Positions 32,425 to 42,889 of a DNA stretch of 64,000 nucleotides are shown here, piece by piece. Made by a program: the position numbers and the translations under genes. Under the pieces are notes generated by a model, which saw only the letters and a list, made by a program, of their open reading frames with translations, had not been told where the DNA came from and searched no databases. The DNA is from Darksidea phi. Lineage: Eukaryota; Ascomycota; Dothideomycetes; Pleosporales; Lentitheciaceae. The stretch spans positions 124,001-188,000 of the forward strand of contig JASJFT010000014.1 of the NCBI GenBank assembly GCA_030770425.1, given 5' to 3'. Positions within the stretch are counted from its first letter, which is position 1. Each line of letters opens with the position of its first letter.

Positions 32425-32736
32425 ATGCATTTTATTACGAGTGCTAAGATTATCGGATCCATCGCAATCGGAACATTCGCCGTCATCTTGTGGGTGCTAG
32501 CTCTCATCACCTTCATCGTCCTCATTCGCAAAGAACTCTACACCATCCGCCGTTCTCTTGATCTCTGTGGATATTCATTCGAATTCCCATTTCGTACGAG
32601 AGAGTCGGGGATGTTGACGAACTGTAACCTCACCCACCCCGTTTGCAATTCATATGCTCGGTTGAATGTTTTCATCTATGATCACCGCACAGTGGCAATT
32701 TCACCACAACTCTTGAGCTTCTTCTTAAGTTTCTGA
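32425..32736 (+). CDS. Possible small single-pass membrane protein
   Basis: This 103-codon ORF starts at ATG 32425. Residues about 5-33 are strongly hydrophobic (IIGSIAIGTFAVILWVLALI, then TFIVLLI-like), followed by a basic stretch. The second half looks less protein-like and may be intronic or untranslated. Family unknown. Confidence 0.35.
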   Translation: MHFITSAKIIGSIAIGTFAVILWVLALITFIVLIRKELYTIRRSLDLCGYSFEFPFRTRESGMLTNCNLTHPVCNSYARLNVFIYDHRTVAISPQLLSFFLSF

Positions 32737-34479
32737 AGGTTTCTCCGCCGCTGCAACCTATAAAAAGGTATGCATTTTGTGCCCTTTAAACACCCGACGG
32801 TTTTTCTGGATGTATCTTGATCGTTATAGAAGACATGCGACGCACCTAGCTCTTTGGCGTAGGCGAAGTTTTTAGGTGATGTATTGGTAATTACTTCATA
32901 TTCAGCGGCTTACGCGCGTTGAATAGCGTTACTGCCGACGCCGGTCGAACCGCTCCAGACTAGCAGCGTCTCATTCTATATGGTGGCGTTTTTAGTTTTC
33001 GGGTGCTCGAGAGTAAGCATGTCGTTCTGGAAGAGGCAAGTTGAGCGTTCGGTTGCAACATCCATGTTTACGCTCTGAATCCTGTAGCGCAGTCGGACGG
33101 TACGCAGAATCACGAGTGAGCCTACTAGAGGAGATCACAACGCGGGAGGGTCATCACATAGTACCATGTAGGTACAAGACGAGTGTAATGGGGAAGGGAT
33201 AGACATGGATAGCCAAGAGAAGGGCGAAGTAATGAGCAGTGGAGAACAGCGGAAGTGATGTCGGAAGAAGGTTTGTATTGGAGGAAGCAAAGATTTCAAA
33301 ATGTGATCGGGATACCCTGATGCTTCACATTCTGTAGTGTTGGGTACTCGTTTGCCTAATTCAACTTTGGACCTACCGCTACTTCGACGCCTTCATAACG
33401 ATATAAAGCGTTGTCACGGTGCGTAGTTTTAACAATGTTGCAGTCCATGGAACGTTTCGATTCAACCTCTATGTCATCCCTATAACCGATCTCCCTTTTG
33501 AACTTCGCTTTATCAACATTCATCCGCGTAATGTTTCACAAGAATGCCTCCGCTAGGTTGTTCCCCATGTCCATCTATGTCCCTTCCCCTACACGTCCAA
33601 ACTATATCCCATTTTACATTCCCTAGCTCCTAAATCACTACCCATTCAATAACTCAAACACACACAGGCACCTCCTACTCTGTGCCTTTTTCTATTACAA
33701 AAGGATCCTGATATCTCGGCGAAAGCCCACTGAAATGTCGCGGTGGTTCTCTTCGCAAAAGAGAAAGCTAGCCAGGCAAAACAGAACGCGTAAGACGCTC
33801 CAGTCCTACTCAAATAAAATCTAACACTATACAAGTGGAAGAACTAGATATTCAAGACACCAGCACGATATTGATGTACTCATACATCCTCGGGCCAGGC
33901 TTCCTTTTCTTCTGCGCAATAGACGCTCTAGCATTTATTGGCGTGGTTGTTTTCCACGCATACTACGGTGTTCGCTGGATGTGCTTGGGGATTAAGCTTA
34001 TTAGGTAATGGTTGACGAATGAAACTCCACGATGACGGGATTTAGCGCAAAGAGGCGTTTTTCAAGTGCCATATCGATTGTCAGAATCAAGAGAGGAGGA
34101 TGAACTCTCCCCGGGAAAGATGTAATAGACACAATAGAGGTTGGCGAGGAAGAACTGGCGGGATGCTGGAGCACCATATCTTCCTCCCCGTCACTCCTCG
34201 TAAGCTCCAGGGAACTAGAATTCACGTTCCTTCATGTTCTTGAAGTGTCTCGAGATGATATTCGCACCTGGATTCCCTGGAAAGAGACGTCCTGCTACTA
34301 AGCCTATACCATTCTGCGAATGCTTTCTAGCGTTTGACTCAGTTTCATGAAGAGTCTGATATAACCAACTCACAGAGGTCCAAGAGCATTCCTCTAACAT
34401 ACTTAGACAACCAGCCTCGTGATATAAGCCATCAATACTCTGCTATTCTAATGCTTGTCCCTTTTCGTCGCCTGTCGTT
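32737..34479. other. Gene-poor interval, 1.7 kb
   Basis: Contains a 44-codon hydrophobic ORF (annotated separately) and two small minus-strand ORFs (34001-34225, 34215-34400) without motif. No repeat was seen before 34480. Confidence 0.4.
33874..34008 (+). CDS. Possible 44-residue membrane micro-ORF
   Basis: ATG 33874 to TAA 34008. Most of the peptide is one hydrophobic segment (ILGPGFLFFCAIDALAFIGV), ending in WMCLGIKLIR. This is open-frame and hydrophobicity evidence only. Confidence 0.2.
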   Translation: MYSYILGPGFLFFCAIDALAFIGVVVFHAYYGVRWMCLGIKLIR

Positions 34480-34650
34480 ATTCGAAACATCGCCTCTTCG
34501 GTCGTGAACATCTCTCACGATCGATATTACTGTGTATAGCTCTACAGCTCCACGGCTCTATTACCGTCTATGAGATGTACGTATAGCAGCTCTACTGTGT
34601 ACAAACTCCTACTATATTTCGCACAGACCTTATAGAACAGACTCCCACTG
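34480..34650 (+). repeat. Dispersed repeat, copy B
   Basis: Matches copy A (13801) over TTCGAAACATCGCCTCTTCG, the CTCTACAGCTC core and TCTACTGTGTACAAACTCCT, and ends near ACTCCCACTG like A. It carries a ~25-bp insertion relative to A and many TA-type substitutions. It lies about 400 bp upstream of the NLR gene. Confidence 0.72.
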
Positions 34651-35058
34651 TGTAATCAAACAAAAAAGTTACCAGGTTCTTCAGCACGAGCTAGTCTAAA
34701 GTAAGTATAGCATGTTTCAAAGGGCTAACGCGAAAATGTTGAGCCGCAGTACATCGAGGTGGACGTGGCGGATGGGCATTGGCTGCCCGTTTACGCCCCC
34801 ACGAGGCCGATTCCAGTCACGATATCTCCTCTCCCAGGCTCCAGTTTTCATCCTTCCTTCGGCGAAATGGGAACCTCCCATTCCTTGATAGATACTGAGC
34901 ACTTGATATCGTTTTGAATAAGAGACTATTGAACTTCACCGCGAAGCCCTGCGACTGAACCGAACCGACCAAATCCAGCTGGCCACCCGAGTCCGGATTT
35001 TCCCTTCCGACGTAACATCTTAATGTGCTTGCATACAAAGAGCCAACGCCTTTAGACG
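34651..35058. other. Upstream region of the NLR gene
   Basis: About 400 bp; the minus ORFs here are not supported. No clear TATA box was found. Confidence 0.4.
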
Positions 35059-38000
35059 ATGCCGAAGAGAGAATTTGAGCTTGAGGATCATGAAGAACCT
35101 ATATCGGACACAGAGAGAAGGAAGATAAATCATGTTGATGCTCGGACATCCGGGGCTAACGCTCCTGGGCGGGCGTTGAATCATGATGATTACACTGTCG
35201 GCTGGATCTGCGCAATAGAACCGGAATATGTCGCCGCTCAAGAACTTCTCGATGAAGAGCATGAAGGGCCGGAATACGTCTCTCAACATGACAAAAATGA
35301 TTACACCCTGGGCAGAGTTGGGAAACACAACGTCGTCATTGCTGTCTTACCGAATGGAGAGTATGGCCTGACTGCCGCAGGGAATGTTGCAAACGACATG
35401 CTACATAGTTTCCCCAATGTTAGAATCGGCCTTATGGTCGGTATCGGCGGCGGTGTTCCGAGCCCAGATCACGATATCCGTCTAGGCGACATTGTGGTCA
35501 GCTCTCCTCATAATGGGCAAGGCAGTGTGTTCCAGTATGACTTTGGAAAAGAGATACAAGGCCAGGGCTACAAATATACAAGACTTCTCAACGAGCCACC
35601 TACCGTCCTTAACACGGCCGTGGCTGGACTCAAGGCGAACTATCGACGTCGTGGACATCGCCTTGAGGAGACCATCAAAGATATTCTCGAGAAGAATCGA
35701 AGACTCCGGGAGGTGTACAAGCGGCCGGACCCACATACTGATCGGTTGTATGAAGCATCGCACACCCATCCGCGAGACAAGAATAGGGTCAACTGCTCGG
35801 AAGCCTGTGGCAATGATCCATCGACCCTTGTCCATCGACTGGACCGGACCGAGGACGAAGATATTCCGAAAATTCACTATGGCGTAATTGCCTCTGGAAA
35901 CACGTTAATGAACAACGCCGAAGAACGGGACAAGATTGCGAAAGAGAAGGACGTATTATGCTTTGAAATGGAAGCGGCAGGGTTGAGAAAAGACTTTCCA
36001 TGTCTAGTTATTCGTGGTATCTGCGACTACTCGGATTCTCACAATAACAAGGAGTGGCAGGGGTATGCAGCAATGGCGGCAGCCGCATACGCCAAAGACC
36101 TTCTCTGTCGAATCCCGCCTAACAGAGTGGAGACTGCGAGGAAGATTAGAGATGTTCTTTCTTCTGGTTAGTTCTTTTTTTATTGGACTATGGCAATCAT
36201 TTTTGTTAACGAAACTTAAGTTGAGAAAAATTTAAATGAAGTTCACGTCACTGCCCAGGACACCAGCAATACCGTCAAAGAATTGCGGTTCGAGCAGAGG
36301 GGAGAAAAGATCGAACGTTGGCTGTTGCCACCTGATCCCTCAATCAATTACAACGCGGCTCTGCAGCAACGCCACAAAAACTCAGGCCTCTGGTTCTTGC
36401 AAAGTGATATCTTCGCCAAATGGAAGACACGGCAAAACTCCTTCTTATGGTTAAATGGCACTCCTGGATGTGGCAAGACAATTCTCAGCTCCGCTATTAT
36501 TAAGGATCTAGAGAGCACACCATCGCCCCAACTTCATCTCTACTTCTACTTCAACTTCAACGACAACAGCAAGCAGACTTTTGAGAGCATGATCCGGTCT
36601 CTCATCACACAGCTTTGCTGGAGGAACGAGGATACGTGGAAAGAAATAGATTCACTCTTCTCCTCTTGCAACGATGGACGTCGACAGCCGACTTGCGACT
36701 CACTTTGCGACGTTCTTCTACAGATGATATACCAGGTTAAAGAAGTCTGGATTGTGTTAGATGCTCTTGATGAGTCAAAGGAAGAGAACGCGCCGCCAAG
36801 AAAAAGATTGCTATCATGGATGAAAGATCTCCTAAAATCGGAGCGAAGGAATGTCCATCTTATCGTGACAAGTCGGCCAGAACAAGATATCAAGTCCGAA
36901 GTATGCGAATGGGCTCAGGACGACATGGTGCCTATTGAGAGCGGCCTCATTGCTGATGATATCCGTGCGTACGTCCATACCAGGGTCAGAAAGGATAATG
37001 GCCTCAAGAGATGGCGAAACCGACCGGATGTCCAGGATGAGATTGAGACCCGAATTATGGAGAAAGCGGGTGGAATGTAGGACTAATACGTTATTGATCA
37101 ATTATCTATATGAGATACTGATAATCGATAGGTTTCGATGGGCTGCATGTCAGCTTGATGCGTTAGAAAATTGCCTGGAGTATCGCACTCTCCAAAATGC
37201 TCTCGCATCCCTCCCGAAGACTTTGGACGAGACATATGCCAGGATCTTACGAAGCATTCCACTCGAATACAAGCAAAACGCTATAAGAGTTCTTCAATTT
37301 CTGACATACTCCGAGCGGCCATTAAGTATTAAGGAGGCGGTCGATGCAATAGCAGTGGATACCGAAGGAGATCAATATTTTAATCCAAAACATAGGATGC
37401 CCGATCCTCGGGAGATTACAAGTATCTGTTCAAGCTTGGTTGTCTTGACATCCATAACGCACGATTCGTATGATAAGAATGAGGAAGACGTGAAGCTTCA
37501 GCTGGCACATTTCTCTGTAAAAGAATATCTGACGTCGGAACGGCTTGACAAAGACGTCGTGCACAACTTCCAGGAGGTTGCTGCCAGAGCATCAATTGCA
37601 AAAATTTGCCTCGCCTATTTATTACATATGGACCAGAAAATTCAAATAAAGACGATCAGAGAAAGGTTTCCGTTAGCGCAGTACTCGGCAAGGTACTGGA
37701 TGCACCACGCTGCAATGGCTGAAGCCGAGGACAAAAAACTGCGAGGTTTTATCGAGAAGTTATTCCGCCACCACAGAAATTCTTATCAGAACTGCTATAG
37801 ACTCTATCAACCAGATTTGTCATGGCACGATGAACAAAAGAGCCCACCTACAACATTATATTACGCATCCTTTGGAGGATTAGTAAACGCGACACGACTA
37901 CTACTCGAGGCGGGCGCTAACGTCAACGCGCAGGGTGGATTCTTCGGCAGCGCGCTGCAGACGGCATCGGCCAAAGGCCACGAGAAGATTGTCGAGCTAC

Positions 38001-38800
38001 TGCTCGAGGCGGGCGCCAACGTTAACGGGCGGGGTGGACTCTTCGGCAGCGCGCTGCGGGCGGCATCGTTTGGAGGCCACGAGAAGATTGTCGAGCTACT
38101 GCTCGAGGCGGGCGCCGACGTTAACGCGCAGGATAAAGACTTCGACGGCGCGCTGCAGGCGGCATCGGCCAAAGGCCACGAGAAGATTGTCGAGCTACTG
38201 CTCGAGGCGGGCGCCAACGTTAACGGGTGGGGTGGAAGCTCCGGTAGCGCGCTGCAGGTGGCATCGGCCACAGGCCACGAGAAGATTGTCGAGCTACTGC
38301 TCGAGGCGGGCGCCGACGTTAACGGGCGGGGTGGAGTCTTCGGCAGCGCGCTGCGGGCGGCATCGGCCAAAGGCTACGAGAAGATTGTCGAGCTACTGCT
38401 CGAGGCGGGCGCCGACGTTAACGGGCCGGGTGGCAGCGCGCTGCAGGCGGCATCGGCCGAAGGCCACGAGAAGATTGTCGAGCTACTGCTCGAGGCGGGC
38501 GCCGACGTTAACGCCCAGGGTGGATTCCTCGGCGGCGCGCTGCAGGCGGCATCGTATGGAGGCCACGAGAAGATTGTCGAGCTACTGCTCGAGGCGGGCG
38601 CCGACGTTAACGGGCGGGGTGGACTCTTCGGCAGCGCGCTGCAGGCGGCATCGGCCAAAGGCTACGAGAAGATTGTCGAGCTACTGCTCGAGGCGGGCGC
38701 CGACGTTAACGGGCCGGGTGGCAGCGCGCTGGAGATGGCATCGGCCGAAGGCCACGAGAAGATCGTCAAGCTACTGCTCAAGGCGGGTGCTGTGTCGTAA
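35059..38800 (+). CDS. NLR-type receptor: PNP-like nucleosidase, NACHT and ankyrin repeats
   Basis: Exons are 35059-36166, 36242-37076 and 37132-38800 (introns of 75 and 55 bp, phases 1 and 2), giving 1203 residues. Residues about 44-365 form a PNP/UDP-phosphorylase-like domain (YTVGWICAIEPEYVAAQELL, VGIGGGVPS, VIASGNTLM, CFEMEAAGL and IRGICDYSDSHNNKEWQGYA). The NACHT domain has P-loop GTPGCGKT (442-449), Walker B VWIVLDALDES (about 536-546) and TSRPEQD. The linker motif FRWAACQLDAL marks the exon 2/3 junction, and LAHFSVKEYLTS follows. Residues about 887-1203 hold ten ankyrin repeats, the inner ones nearly identical. This architecture is typical of fungal NLRs linked to non-self recognition. 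Related nucleosidase effectors in other immune systems cleave ATP or nucleosides; activity here is inferred. No stop or frameshift was seen. Confidence 0.92.
37850..38797 (+). repeat. Ankyrin-repeat-encoding direct repeats
   Basis: There are ten units, mostly 99 bp (33 residues) with two of 90 bp. The core GAGAAGATTGTCGAGCTACT followed by GCTCGAGGCGGGCGCC is almost unchanged at the DNA level across the inner units, including synonymous sites. Variation is concentrated at the unit ends (residues after VN and around AAS). A 288-bp higher-order block of three units, recognisable by KGYEK followed by NGPGG, occurs twice in a row (about 38328 and 38616). Confidence 0.9.
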
Positions 38801-39593
38801 AGGACAAACTTTCCACCTGTTCACCATTCGGCCGCAGATACTTGTATGTTTCTGCTTATTAACTGAATGCTAGCATTGATATTACTTTGTATATCTATAT
38901 CATCTCTATTTCATAGAGCGGTCTGGGGGAGCACACGAATATATAGTACAAAGACTTCACCAACTGGGAGGGCATCTTCGCACGCTCTTCATCTTACTGA
39001 ATCTGTAAGGCCTTCCGTGATGCAACGATCGTCGGCTTGACTGTCTACTGCGACTTCTGGCACCGAGTTAAGGACGAGGAAGGACCATACATATACGACG
39101 ATGCGAAGGTTGTCCGAGTGCACTGTGAGTACATTACCATAATAACTTTGATAAGTGAATCGACTACAGCAACTTTAATCCTAAATCTACCCGCCTTACC
39201 CAGATAGGTCTACGACGGACTATTAATGACTTCTCCTGTTTCCATCCTGTGGTTACTACGGCTATCGTCACTGTGGTGGTTATGATGTTAATGCGACCTG
39301 GCATGTTTATGCGGGGAAGAAATCGCAAGCACGCTGGTTAAGTTCGATAGGATGATCAAGACGGACATGAAGGAACTTCTTTACTACAAAAAGATGTTTT
39401 CGAGGGTACTAGGGCTCGGGCTATAATGGAATCTAGCAGTAATAAGAGTCAATGGTCTAAAATGCGACATAAGATGATGGGATTGTCCTGGCTATCCTGG
39501 TACAAAGACAGTGATACAGATGAAGGACTTGCTGGTCTCAACGGCCTGCTCAAAGCAGAATTGTCCACGGGGAGCATCAGAGCGGTCAGGGTA
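38801..39593. other. Interval with a coding-like relic
   Basis: At about 38960-39130 a + frame reads FRDATIVGLTVYCDFWH then KDEEGPYIYDDAKVVRVHC, followed by a GTGAGT donor-like site, but one stop lies upstream and no start is found. It is possibly a gene fragment. The rest is unassigned. Confidence 0.35.
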
Positions 39594-39618
39594 GCGGGGG
39601 GGGGGGGGGGGGGGGGGT

Positions 39619-39657
<39 letters not shown>

Positions 39658-39784
39658 TGTGGGATAAATAAATGAGAGTGGTAGTGTGGAGCTGGGGGGG
39701 GGGGGGGGGTGGNNNNNNNNNNCGCCCCGTGCCCCCCCCCGGCCGGCCCCCCGGGGCGCGGCGCCCGCCCCCCGCCCGCGCCGC
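39594..39784. other. Poly-G low-complexity tract with a 10-N assembly gap
   Basis: Long G homopolymers (39596-39655 and 39693-39709) are followed by ten N (39713-39722) and then a C/G-only stretch up to about 39790. ORFs that translate this as poly-Gly or poly-Pro are artefacts. Sequence on either side may not be truly adjacent. Confidence 0.9.
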
Positions 39785-40390
39785 CCGCCCCGCGCGTGCT
39801 GGGGTGGGGTTAAGTGAGACGACATGGATTGTAGGGGTGAAAACGATGACGAGGGTGAAGACTGATACAGGATCAAAGGGACAAGAGTCAAGTGCACCAG
39901 CTTGAATGAGGGAATGTCGAAAAGGGTTAAGGATGGATTAAGCCATCTCAATGTCAAAGTTGAAACCTGTATGTTCCGCCTAATCTTTTTCAGTGAAACG
40001 AGGGATATTCACAGCGAAGAGATTTCTGCAGCGAAATATGGCGCACGTGAAATTCGTCTTGGCGAACCATGAGGTCATCCGATGAATTCAACGGACAGAG
40101 CCCGAGAACATTCAAAGAGCAGCGCATGAGCTTCACTGTAGAGCGCAATGTGTCCATGAGGAATCCTCGGGTGGAAAGAGAGGTGGGAAGTTGAGAAGAC
40201 TGGAGGTTCGGACGATAGGTGCTGGCTCACGGACCACTTCTATCGCCGTTGCCGCGGGATATCTCGCGCAAGCTTTGCTTTTAGCTGCTGCACAACAACT
40301 CCTCCGCCCTCGACCTCCCGCCATTGATTATCTGTTACGACTCGGCGCGTAGCTGCAATTGCATACAGAGAACCTCTTCCGACCGTCACG
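39785..40390. other. Intergenic interval upstream of idh1
   Basis: No supported ORF. The last ~150 bp before the ATG are the likely promoter and 5' leader of idh1. Confidence 0.45.
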
Positions 40391-41696
40391 ATGCTCGCCG
40401 GTCGTGCTTTTGCAGCTCCCGCACGGCAATGCCTGCGACGGACGACGGCGACCTCGAGATGGGCACCCGCGCTTGCGCAGGTTAGTCTCCACGCTCGAGC
40501 AACTCTCCAGATAGCAAGGGGAAGCTCAATTGCTGGCCACGGACTCCCATGCTAATCTTTGCATAGGCGCAATCGCGAAGCTATGCCGTCACGGCCGAGA
40601 AGGATAAGGTGGCCCTGTTCAAGGGCACCAAGGGCAATGACGGGAAATACACAGTGACGCTGATCGAGGGCGACGGAATCGGGCCTGAGATTGCGCAGTC
40701 GGTCAAGGACATCTACTCGGCCGCCAACGTGCCCATCAAGTGGGAGCCTGTCGACGTCACCCCGCGTCTGAAAGACGGCAAGACGGTCATTCCCGACGAG
40801 GCCATTGAAAGCGTGGAGAAGAACTACGTTGCACTCAAGGGACCTCTCGCAACCCCCGTCGGCAAGGGCCACGTCTCGCTCAACCTGACGCTCCGCCGAA
40901 CCTTCAACCTCTTCGCCAATGTCCGACCCTGCAGATCCATTGTCGGCTTCAAGACCCCATACGATAACGTCGATACCGTCCTGATCCGCGAGAACACTGA
41001 GGGAGAATACTCCGGCATCGAGCACGTGGTGGTCGACGGCGTGGTGCAGAGCATCAAGCTCATCACGCGCGAAGCCTCGGAGCGTGTCCTGCGCTATGCC
41101 TTCCAGCATGCTCGCGACATCGGCCGCAAGAAGGTGCGCGCCGTGCACAAAGCCACCATTATGAAAATGTCCGATGGTCTCTTCCTGAGCACTGCCCGTG
41201 ACATCTCCAAGGAATTCCCCGACATTGAATTCGACGCCGAGCTGTTGGACAACACATGTTTAAAGATGGTCACTGACCCGTTGCCATACAATGACAAGGT
41301 TCTGGTCATGCCCAATCTGTACGGAGACATTCTGTCCGATATGTGTGCTGGTCTCATTGGCGGTCTTGGTCTTACGCCCTCGGGTAACATTGGCGACGAG
41401 TGCTCCATCTTCGAGGCCGTTCATGGATCCGCACCCGATATCGCTGGCAAGCAACTTGCCAACCCTACCGCGCTGCTTCTGTCGTCCATGATGATGTTGC
41501 GACACATGGGTCTGAATGACTATGCCAACAACATTGAGCAGGCCGTTTTCAAGACCATTGCTGAGGGCAAGGTGAGCATTTCCAATTCTGTACCTACTTT
41601 CATGCGCTAATAGATGAGCAGACCATCACTGGAGACCTCGGTGGCAAGTCTAAGACGTACGAATATGCGGATGCGGTTATCAAGGCACTGAAGTAG
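40391..41696 (+). CDS. idh1: NAD-dependent isocitrate dehydrogenase, subunit 1, mitochondrial
   Basis: Exons are 40391-40480, 40567-41571 and 41622-41696, giving 389 residues. The first ~40 residues are Arg/Ala-rich without acids ([17 protein letters not shown]), a mitochondrial presequence interrupted by intron 1. The body is the isocitrate/isopropylmalate dehydrogenase fold: [56 protein letters not shown] and [19 protein letters not shown]. The last exon encodes [20 protein letters not shown]. Subunit 1 is the regulatory partner of the IDH2 catalytic subunit in the NAD-dependent TCA-cycle enzyme. Length and order match fungal Idh1. It is followed by imp2 on the same strand with under 300 bp between coding regions. 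Confidence 0.96.
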
Positions 41697-41971
41697 ATAT
41701 CCTCTGATTTTGATGGATTGACGAACATTTCGATATGGGTTGCAGCACGCATATTTGTCTATATGTACCAGTCTGTACTTGTACTATATACATGCTATAT
41801 GAATAGATGCAGATTTCTTAACTGTATGAACTTTCAATGTTGTTTGCCGAATTCAGGAAATCCAACCCACGTGATGACGCTCCGAGCCACAACTTCCTTC
41901 CGCGTCCGAGCTTCAAGCTTTATATTTCCTCTCGAACACCATGCGCTGCACCGCTATCACCAGTTACCAAT

Positions 41972-42817
41972 ATGCCGCCAAAACCTCCTCTTCGCATGCC
42001 TCGCGCGCCTATTAAAACGACCTCTCCTCCAAAACCGATTACAAAACCCACCGCCTCGAAACCTAGAGCTTTCCCACAATCCGCACCTCAACCCTCACCA
42101 CGCTCCGCACCAAGATCTACGCCTCAAGCTACACGGCCACCCCCACAATGGCGCACGCACTTCCTCACACCGCGCGTCCTCAGACAAAGCGCCAGCTTCG
42201 GCTTCTTCTTCTTCTGTGCAGGACTCTTTGTGCGCGATAACCTCATCTGCAAGGATACGGTGAACGGGTCGTCCATGGCGCCCACGCTGTCGCCGTACGC
42301 GCACGAAACCGGAGTCAAAGACAGCATCATCATACAGCGGAACGTGAAGTGGCATGGAGGTGTTAAGAGGGGCGATGTTGTTACTTTTTGGAAACCGCAT
42401 CGGCCCGAGGAGATTAGCATTAAACGCGTTGTAGCTCTCGAAGGCGATGTTGTGTATCCGTGGCGCGGCTATGCTCTCGACCCCGATGTCGTTAACAAGG
42501 ATCGCGTACCCGGCGGTTGGGATGGCCTGGGGACGAGGGATGAAGATGTGGTGGGCGGCGGGGAGGTGGAGGTGGGCAAGGTGACGGTGCCGAAGGGTCA
42601 CGTATGGGTTGAGGGAGATAATTGGAGACAGAGCTATGACAGTCTTGATTTTGGGCCTGTTAGCTTGGGGCTGGTGGATGGGAAGGCGGTGAGGGTTTGG
42701 AGGGAGTGGTGGAGATTGAACCGGGTGGGTGATGGGAGGGTGGAGGAGAGGAGGGAGAGGACTAGAGTTGTAAAGGGGGAGGGGAGGACGCCGATGCATG
42801 TTGAACTTGCGGTTTGA
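41972..42817 (+). CDS. imp2: Mitochondrial inner membrane protease subunit 2
   Basis: An S26-family signal peptidase, 281 residues from ATG 41972 (MPPKPPLRMPRAP); the frame opens at 41837, but the later ATG is preferred because the earlier part lies in the idh1 3' flank. A Pro-rich N-terminus precedes a membrane segment (FGFFFFCAGLFV). The catalytic Ser lies in VNGSSMAPTLSP (about residue 100) and the Lys in ISIKRVVALEGDVVYP (about residue 151). HVWVEGDN follows, then SYDSLDFGPVSLGLVDGKA. IMP2 removes sorting signals from intermembrane-space proteins as part of the Imp1/Imp2 complex. The C-terminal tail is Arg-rich and longer than in yeast. Confidence 0.9.
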   Translation: MPPKPPLRMPRAPIKTTSPPKPITKPTASKPRAFPQSAPQPSPRSAPRSTPQATRPPPQWRTHFLTPRVLRQSASFGFFFFCAGLFVRDNLICKDTVNGSSMAPTLSPYAHETGVKDSIIIQRNVKWHGGVKRGDVVTFWKPHRPEEISIKRVVALEGDVVYPWRGYALDPDVVNKDRVPGGWDGLGTRDEDVVGGGEVEVGKVTVPKGHVWVEGDNWRQSYDSLDFGPVSLGLVDGKAVRVWREWWRLNRVGDGRVEERRERTRVVKGEGRTPMHVELAV

Positions 42818-42889
42818 GAGCAGCGTTGGTGGAATACAGGCATAATACAATTGAGATGGGAGGTTGTAGGATCTGTGCAGGTACGTCCT

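Noticed and set aside
34001..34400. Two adjacent small minus ORFs as one spliced gene
   Set aside because: No credible intron joins them; the only GT...AG between them is far too short.
37861..38658. Minus-strand Ser/Ala/Pro-rich repeat ORFs over the ankyrin array
   Set aside because: Shadow frames of the same repeats.
37850..38797. CRISPR-like array of regular repeats
   Set aside because: The repeats are contiguous coding units for ankyrin motifs in a eukaryotic gene, with no unrelated spacers.
37935..38873. 312-codon + ORF with repeated Arg/Ser-rich units over the ankyrin array
   Set aside because: It is the +1 frame of the near-identical ankyrin repeats; the repeat lengths divisible by 3 keep every frame open.
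39426..39957. ORFs encoding poly-Gly or poly-Pro
   Set aside because: They cross the poly-G tract and N gap and are artefacts of low-complexity or assembly.
40552..41148. 198-codon minus ORF
   Set aside because: Antisense shadow of idh1.
42095..42850. 251-codon minus ORF
   Set aside because: Antisense shadow of the imp2 gene, whose catalytic motifs are clear.
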